A stretch of 6,362 nucleotides of DNA from NCBI GenBank assembly GCA_900551585.1, contig URWU01000093.1, forward strand, positions 1 to 6,362, given 5' to 3'. Below the pieces are notes generated by a model. It was not told the origin of the DNA, made no database searches, and saw only the letters and a program-made list of their open reading frames with translations. Each line of letters starts with the position of its first letter. The stretch's first letter is position 1. This stretch comes from an uncultured Alphaproteobacteria bacterium. GTDB lineage: Bacteria > Pseudomonadota > Alphaproteobacteria > RF32 > CAG-239. Positions 5,684 to 6,362 of the stretch are shown piece by piece. Position numbers and translations under genes: made by a program.

Positions 5684-5904
5684 GAGGAGGTAGTCAGGCT
5701 ATGTCAAGAAAGCTTATCCAACGAGAAGCCGCCTTTGTGCCAAAGGCACAAAAACTCGCACTGACCACCATATTATATGTAGTCCAGTTGCTTTGGGAGT
5801 TAAACCCCCTAGCGACGTTAACAGGCAACTGCAAAACTATCTCATGCTAACGCCGCCGTTGGATAAGGAGACTCTTGACATCTCCCGGAACCGTTTTCGT
5901 TCCG
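5684..5904 (+). ncRNA. Structured RNA enclosing a small ORF
   Basis: ATGTCAAG (5701-5708) pairs perfectly with CTTGACAT (5874-5881), and CTTATCCAACG (5713-5723) with CGTTGGATAAG (5857-5867), separated by a 4/6-base internal loop. Inside are hairpin TTTGTGCC/GGCACAAA (5734-5752) and stem CAGTTGC/GCAACTG (5785-5791 with 5825-5831). CTCC at 5882-5885 can also reach the GGAG of the ribosome binding site (5686-5689). A hairpin CGGAAC/GTTCCG (5886-5904) follows, without a T-run. The fold brings both ends together over about 180 nt. It may be an mRNA whose translation is self-blocked (see the ORF at 5701) or a non-coding RNA in which the ORF is accidental. I found no promoter I trust upstream. Confidence 0.5.
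5701..5850 (+). CDS. Candidate 49-aa small protein with sequestered start
   Basis: An ATG with GAGGAGG 10 bases upstream (5684-5690) opens 49 codons ending in TAA. The product begins MSRKLIQREA and has a basic N-terminus. A hydrophobic stretch follows at about residues 19-40 (LALTTILYVVQLLWEL and on), then a short polar tail with two cysteines. The length and a basic-plus-hydrophobic plan recall small membrane peptides, including type I toxins, but I do not recognise the sequence. Codons such as ATA, TTA, CTA and AGA are commoner here than in rnd or ispA. An ORF of this length can arise by chance; the ribosome binding site and the pairing of the start codon with the 3' region argue for reality. 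A 13-codon ORF (5641-5682, MKNNLKRLKETSK) ends two bases before the ribosome binding site and could couple translation. Confidence 0.4.
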   Translation: MSRKLIQREAAFVPKAQKLALTTILYVVQLLWELNPLATLTGNCKTISC

Positions 5905-5975
5905 CCTTAATAATTGAGCATAATTCCTAAGGATTGAATAAATCCTTAAATTTTTACTTGTTTTACTGCTTAATA

Positions 5976-6005
5976 AAACAAAACCCCCACTTTAAAGGGT
6001 GAGGG
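5976..6005 (-). terminator. Minus-strand terminator in the repeat block
   Basis: On the minus strand CCCTCAC (plus 5999-6005) pairs with GTGGGGG (plus 5984-5990), including one U-G pair, around an 8-base loop, followed by TTTTGTTTT (plus 5975-5983). The plus-strand reading has a C-A mismatch and no T-run. Confidence 0.6.
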
Positions 6006-6072
6006 AGTTCGAAAACTGCTAACAAAGTAAAAACAGCCTGATTATTCGACCGGTAAACCGGCTTATATCTCA

Positions 6073-6104
6073 GACTCCCTCACATGAGGGGGTTTGTTTA
6101 CTTT
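6073..6104 (+). terminator. Plus-strand terminator in the repeat block
   Basis: ACTCCCTC (6074-6081) pairs with GAGGGGGT (6086-6093) around ACAT, with one U-G pair, followed by TTTGTTTACTTT. It points right, away from the minus-strand terminator at 5976-6005, so the two face outward from a 68-base centre. Confidence 0.55.
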
Positions 6105-6202
6105 GTTAATGAGAGTTTTCGAGGCTCATGGCGGGAACACCCCTAAACAGACAAAACTTCTCCGGACGATACCAAGTTCCATTTCATCTGAACCACGACG
6201 TT

Positions 6203-6231
6203 ATGTTATCCTAAACTAATTTAATTTGCAA
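6203..6231 (-). promoter_or_regulatory. Weak candidate promoter of a minus-strand RNA
   Basis: Minus-strand TTGCAA (plus 6226-6231), 17-base spacer, TAACAT (plus 6203-6208), each 4 of 6 to consensus. It would start an RNA near 6196 that crosses the interleaved repeats and ends at the minus-strand terminator near 5976, about 220 nt. The motif alone is weak. Confidence 0.25.
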
Positions 6232-6285
6232 ACATATTTTTAGTTGCATGTTCCTCTTTCATCTTTTTCCCCAACCCTATCCACC

Positions 6286-6352
6286 GTCGTCATTTTGAGC
6301 GAATGCAAAACAACGAAGTGAGTAAGCAAACAAGGAACTTGTTTGTCGCGCT
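6286..6352. repeat. Dispersed-repeat-like sequence at the right edge
   Basis: CGTCATTTTGAGCGAATGCA and the following CAACGAAGTGAGT resemble, in reverse orientation, the TGAGCGAGCAACGCGAGCGG unit after ispA (read on the minus strand, about 5483-5502). It is followed by a perfect hairpin CAAACAAG-GAA-CTTGTTTG (6327-6345). No reading frame is seen, and the element may continue past the window. Confidence 0.45.
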
Positions 6353-6362
6353 CCATCCAGTC

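Larger units (their letters stand above)
5951..6126. repeat. Interleaved inverted repeats (pseudoknot topology)
   Basis: Pair X: AAACCCCC (5981-5988) with GGGGGTTT (6088-6095), and GTGAGGGAGT (5999-6008) with ACTCCCTCAC (6074-6083). Pair Y: TCGAAAACT (6009-6017) with AGTTTTCGA (6114-6122), and TAACAAAGTAAA (6020-6031) with TTTACTTTGTTA (6097-6108). The order is X, Y, X', Y', so both helices together form a pseudoknot. In addition TTTTTACTTGTT (5951-5962) nearly repeats the Y' arm and can pair with 6021-6033, and TTGTTTTA/TAAAACAA pair at 5958-5981. A CCGG-TAAA-CCGG hairpin (6050-6061) lies in the centre. No ORF is present. Confidence 0.7.

Noticed and set aside
5684..6070. Resemblance to RNase P RNA (GAGGAGG..GTCAGGCT near 5684 and ACCGGCTTAT near 6056, about 380 nt apart)
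   Set aside because: The two P4 strands do not pair, the ACAGAA motif is missing, and none of the specificity-domain motifs lie between them.
1..6362. CRISPR array, tRNA or rRNA genes, transposase genes
   Set aside because: I found no regularly spaced repeats, no tRNA or rRNA signatures and no transposase motifs on either strand.

Overview
The window looks like a piece of an alphaproteobacterial chromosome. RNase D keeps the DEDDy layout, and exonuclease VII small subunit and farnesyl diphosphate synthase are joined as xseB-ispA, an arrangement common in that class. The housekeeping genes are mid-GC, while the intergenic DNA is AT-rich and repeat-bearing, as in host-associated lineages. Genus cannot be told from the sequence.

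Left part (1-1922): two minus-strand genes, each closed by its own intrinsic terminator. The downstream one (205-1179) carries DHH-phosphoesterase-like motifs in an unusual order. The upstream one (1308-1922) is a 204-residue protein I do not recognise. Both start after A/T-rich leaders with no Shine-Dalgarno sequence, unlike xseB and arsR.

Middle non-coding stretch (1923-2577, 655 bases): this is not empty. On the minus strand it holds two structured RNA candidates in tandem with the same layout: a terminal closing stem, three hairpins, and a shared ACUGC-GNRA-GCGGU hairpin. The distal one begins where a TTGAAC-17-TATTTT promoter would start transcription. On the plus strand there is a promoter followed at once by a strong intrinsic terminator, predicting an RNA of about 50 nt. 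A separate, good promoter then serves rnd.

Core part (2578-5443): rnd (+) meets a convergent ArsR-family regulator (-). The regulator is divergent from xseB-ispA (+). A 13-base perfect palindrome lies in the shared arsR/xseB upstream region and may be the regulator's operator. xseB and ispA overlap by one base (TGATG). The dxs gene that often follows ispA is not present in the next 900 bases.

Right part (5444-6362, 919 bases): no long gene. It contains dispersed-repeat-like sequence at both ends, a long inverted repeat (5574-5620), and a 49-codon ORF (5701-5850). That ORF has a strong ribosome binding site, and its start codon is base-paired by a stem formed with sequence after its stop codon. 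Further right is a block of interleaved inverted repeats (5951-6126) able to form a pseudoknot or two mutually exclusive folds, with outward-facing terminators. The strongest candidates for something undescribed are the tandem RNAs at 1933-2243, the self-sequestering small ORF, and the interleaved repeat block. All are read by eye from the sequence, without folding or database searches.
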